From the NCBI GenBank assembly GCA_955652025.1, contig CATPAO010000217.1, positions 1-14,581 of the forward strand: a stretch of 14,581 nt of DNA, given 5' to 3'. Both the position numbers and the translations under genes were made by a program. This document shows, one piece after another, positions 13,157 to 14,581 of this stretch. This DNA is from Casimicrobiaceae bacterium. GTDB taxonomy: Bacteria > Pseudomonadota > Gammaproteobacteria > Burkholderiales > Casimicrobiaceae. Below the pieces are notes generated by a model. The model was not told the origin of the DNA. It saw only the letters and a program-made list of their open reading frames with translations, and made no database searches. The first letter of the stretch is position 1. Every line of letters starts with the position of its first letter.

Positions 13157-14308
13157 CTATTTGGCGAGTGTCCACTGGCCGTTGTCGATCTTGATCATCA
13201 CCCGCGCTCGATTGTCGAGGCCGTTGTGCTCCTGTGGACCCATGACGAAGACGCCGTGCGTGCCCACGACGTTGGTTGTCTCGAGCGCATCGCGGAGCGC
13301 CGCGCGGAACTCCTTCGTGCCCGGCTTGGCTTTCTTGAGTGCCTCGGGAACCGCCTTGGAGAGCAGGAGCCACGCGTCGTAGATGTGGCCGCCGAATGTG
13401 GTCCGCGATCCTTTGCCGTACTTGGCCTCGTAGGGCGTGATGTAGTCGGCCGCCACCTTCTTGATCGGGTTGGAATCGGGCAACTGCTCGAAGACGAGCA
13501 TCGGACCGATCGGCAGCAGCGTGCCATTGCCGTCCTTGCCCACGACACGCAGGAAATCCGGATTGGCGATGCCGTGCGTCTGATAAATCTTGCCCTTGTA
13601 ATTTCGCGCAACCAACTCCTTTTGCGGCGTCGCGCCGGGCGTCCCGGCGGCGCCGATCAAGACGGCGTCGGGATTGGCCGCGACCAGCTTCAGCACCTGC
13701 CCCGTGACCGACGTATCGCTCCGGTTGTATTTCTCCTCCGCCACGACCTTGATGCCCGCCGTTTGCGCGGATCGTTTGATCTCCGCCAGCCATCCGTCGC
13801 CGTATGCGTCACTGAAGCCGATATAGCCGAGCGTCTTCACGCCGTTGGCTTTCATGTGCACGGCGATCGCGTCGGCCATCAGTGCATCGTTTTGCGGCGT
13901 CTTGAACACCCAGCGCGTCCTCGGGTTGGTCGGATCGACGATCCGCGCCGAAGCTGCGACCGAAATCATCGGCGTTTCCGCGTCGGCGACAACGTCGATC
14001 ATCGCGAGCGAGTTCGGCGTGATCGTCGATCCGACGACGACATCCACCTTGTCCTCCGAGATCAGCTTGCGCGTATTCGTGACCGCCTTGGTCGTGTCGG
14101 AGCCGTCGTCGAGCACGATCCAGTTGACCTTCTGACCCGCGAGGGTCGTCGGCAGCATTTCGACGGTGTTCTTCTCCGGAATACCGAGCGAAGCGGCCGG
14201 CCCGGTGGCCGACAGCGTGACGCCGATGGTGATGTCGGCGAGTGCGGCTCCGCACCACGCCAATGCCAGCATCGCGCCCGCGCGCGGGAGCGCCTTGATC
14301 GATTTCAT
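13157..14308 (-). CDS. livK: Periplasmic substrate-binding protein of the branched-chain amino-acid type ABC transporter
   Basis: 383 aa. Binds the substrate in the periplasm and delivers it to LivH/LivM. A signal peptide is visible (MKSIKALPRAGAMLALAWCGAALA, cleavage before DITIGV at 24/25). The Cys at 19 is preceded by Trp, so it is not a lipobox. The mature part shows the Peripla_BP_6 pattern: TIGVTLSATGPAASLGIPEKN, VNWIVLDDGSDTTKAVTNTRKLI, DVVVGSTITPNSLAM, RIVDPTNPRTRWVFKTPQNDALMADAIA, GYIGFSDAYGDGWLAE. Closest in memory are beta- and alphaproteobacterial HAAT-family receptors, many of which bind things other than Leu/Ile/Val, so the substrate is open. A strong ribosome site precedes the start. 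The gene lies 41 bp after mscL on the same strand. Confidence 0.92.
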   Translation of the reverse strand: MKSIKALPRAGAMLALAWCGAALADITIGVTLSATGPAASLGIPEKNTVEMLPTTLAGQKVNWIVLDDGSDTTKAVTNTRKLISEDKVDVVVGSTITPNSLAMIDVVADAETPMISVAASARIVDPTNPRTRWVFKTPQNDALMADAIAVHMKANGVKTLGYIGFSDAYGDGWLAEIKRSAQTAGIKVVAEEKYNRSDTSVTGQVLKLVAANPDAVLIGAAGTPGATPQKELVARNYKGKIYQTHGIANPDFLRVVGKDGNGTLLPIGPMLVFEQLPDSNPIKKVAADYITPYEAKYGKGSRTTFGGHIYDAWLLLSKAVPEALKKAKPGTKEFRAALRDALETTNVVGTHGVFVMGPQEHNGLDNRARVMIKIDNGQWTLAK

Positions 14309-14312
14309 CGAA

Positions 14313-14319
14313 CTCCTCC
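14313..14319 (-). promoter_or_regulatory. Strong ribosome binding site of livK
   Basis: GGAGGAG on the minus strand, 4 nt before the ATG (GGAGGAGTTCGATG). It is the best Shine-Dalgarno in the window and fits high output of the binding protein relative to livH, whose site is weak. Confidence 0.75.
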
Positions 14320-14349
14320 GGAATTGATTTCTAATTGTGACGCGACGCG

Positions 14350-14581
14350 CTAACGCTTGAGCGAGTCGCGGATTTCGCGCAGCAGCACGACATCTTCCGG
14401 CGGCGCCGCCGGCGCCTTCGGCTCGTTCCGCTTCAGCCGGTTGATCTGCTTCACCATCAGAAAGATGATGAACGCCAGAATCATGAAATTGATCGCCACC
14501 GTGATGAAATTGCCGTACGCGAACAATGGCACGCCCGCCTTGGTCAGCGCGTCGTAGGTCATCGGTCCGCTGTATCCCGGC
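14350..14581 (-). CDS. mscL: Large-conductance mechanosensitive channel, C-terminal part
   Basis: Partial: the last 76 codons, with the 5' end outside the window. MscL is a homopentameric inner-membrane channel that opens under membrane tension to release solutes during osmotic downshock. Visible: the end of the periplasmic loop, the start of TM2 at [28 protein letters not shown], the charged [14 protein letters not shown] linker, and the cytoplasmic helix [13 protein letters not shown], which ends exactly as typical betaproteobacterial MscL does. The frame continues unbroken to the window edge (PGYSGPM at the start of what is seen). It may be read into livK, since the gap is 41 bp and I see no terminator there. 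Confidence 0.93.
   Translation of the reverse strand, partial: PGYSGPMTYDALTKAGVPLFAYGNFITVAINFMILAFIIFLMVKQINRLKRNEPKAPAAPPEDVVLLREIRDSLKR

Noticed and set aside
11283..13382. A 699-codon open frame on the plus strand opposite livM, livH and livK
   Set aside because: It is antisense to well-identified liv genes, its product is a low-complexity run of Arg/Gln/Glu/His with no motif, and long antisense frames are expected in GC-rich DNA with strong third-position bias.
14230..14308. LivK as a lipoprotein because of Cys19 in the signal region
   Set aside because: Trp precedes the Cys, which does not fit a lipobox, and a normal signal peptidase I site (GAALA-D) follows at once.
1..14581. CRISPR arrays, insertion sequences, integrases, att sites, tRNA or rRNA genes, toxin-antitoxin or defence genes
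   Set aside because: I looked on both strands and found none: no regular repeat-spacer pattern, no transposase motifs and no cloverleaf-like sequence.

Overview
The window is GC-rich chromosomal DNA with tightly packed genes and no transposase, integrase, phage gene, CRISPR array, tRNA or rRNA that I can see. It looks like a betaproteobacterium, probably Burkholderiales-like. The reasons are the order (yhdP divergent from) glnE - ilvE - CHCC zinc-finger protein - waaF, the high similarity I recall of these proteins to Burkholderia-type versions, and the LivM-LivG fusion permease/ATPase that I know from that class. Names come from motif recognition and remembered family sequences; no database search was run.

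Left part (1-5990). The 5' end of a YhdP-like membrane protein gene runs leftwards off the window. Facing it is glnE (231-2948), the bifunctional adenylyltransferase/adenylyl-removing enzyme of glutamine synthetase. A promoter-like gap follows, then a same-strand cluster: branched-chain aminotransferase ilvE, a 65-aa zinc-finger protein, the LPS heptosyltransferase waaF, an NTF2/SnoaL-like protein whose start overlaps the waaF stop (ATGA), and a 94-aa coiled-coil protein with one C-terminal membrane segment.

Middle part (5991-7799). This is the accessory-looking stretch. A 239-bp gap with several potential hairpins leads to a secreted 309-aa protein of the EXORDIUM / phosphate-induced-protein-1 family. 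It carries a metalloprotease-like HELEE motif where the plant proteins, as I remember them, have none. A good intrinsic terminator follows. Only about 20 nt beyond it begins a second gene, for an exported NTF2-like (DUF4440-type) protein.

Right part (7818-14581). All genes here run leftwards. In transcription order they are mscL (partial), livK (periplasmic binding protein), livH (permease), a livM-livG fusion (permease plus ATPase), livF (second ATPase) and tldD (metallopeptidase of the TldD/PmbA pair). The liv genes make one complete branched-chain amino-acid or related-substrate ABC importer. A strong stem-loop separates livK from livH, a usual arrangement for producing more binding protein than permease. 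Short 11-bp direct repeats lie just upstream of tldD.

The common theme is nitrogen and branched-chain amino-acid metabolism (glnE, ilvE, liv) beside envelope functions (YhdP, WaaF, MscL), which is ordinary core genome. The least ordinary items are the EXORDIUM-like exoprotein and its leader, the terminator-adjacent exported NTF2 gene, and a Glu-to-Gln change at the PLP-ring contact of IlvE.
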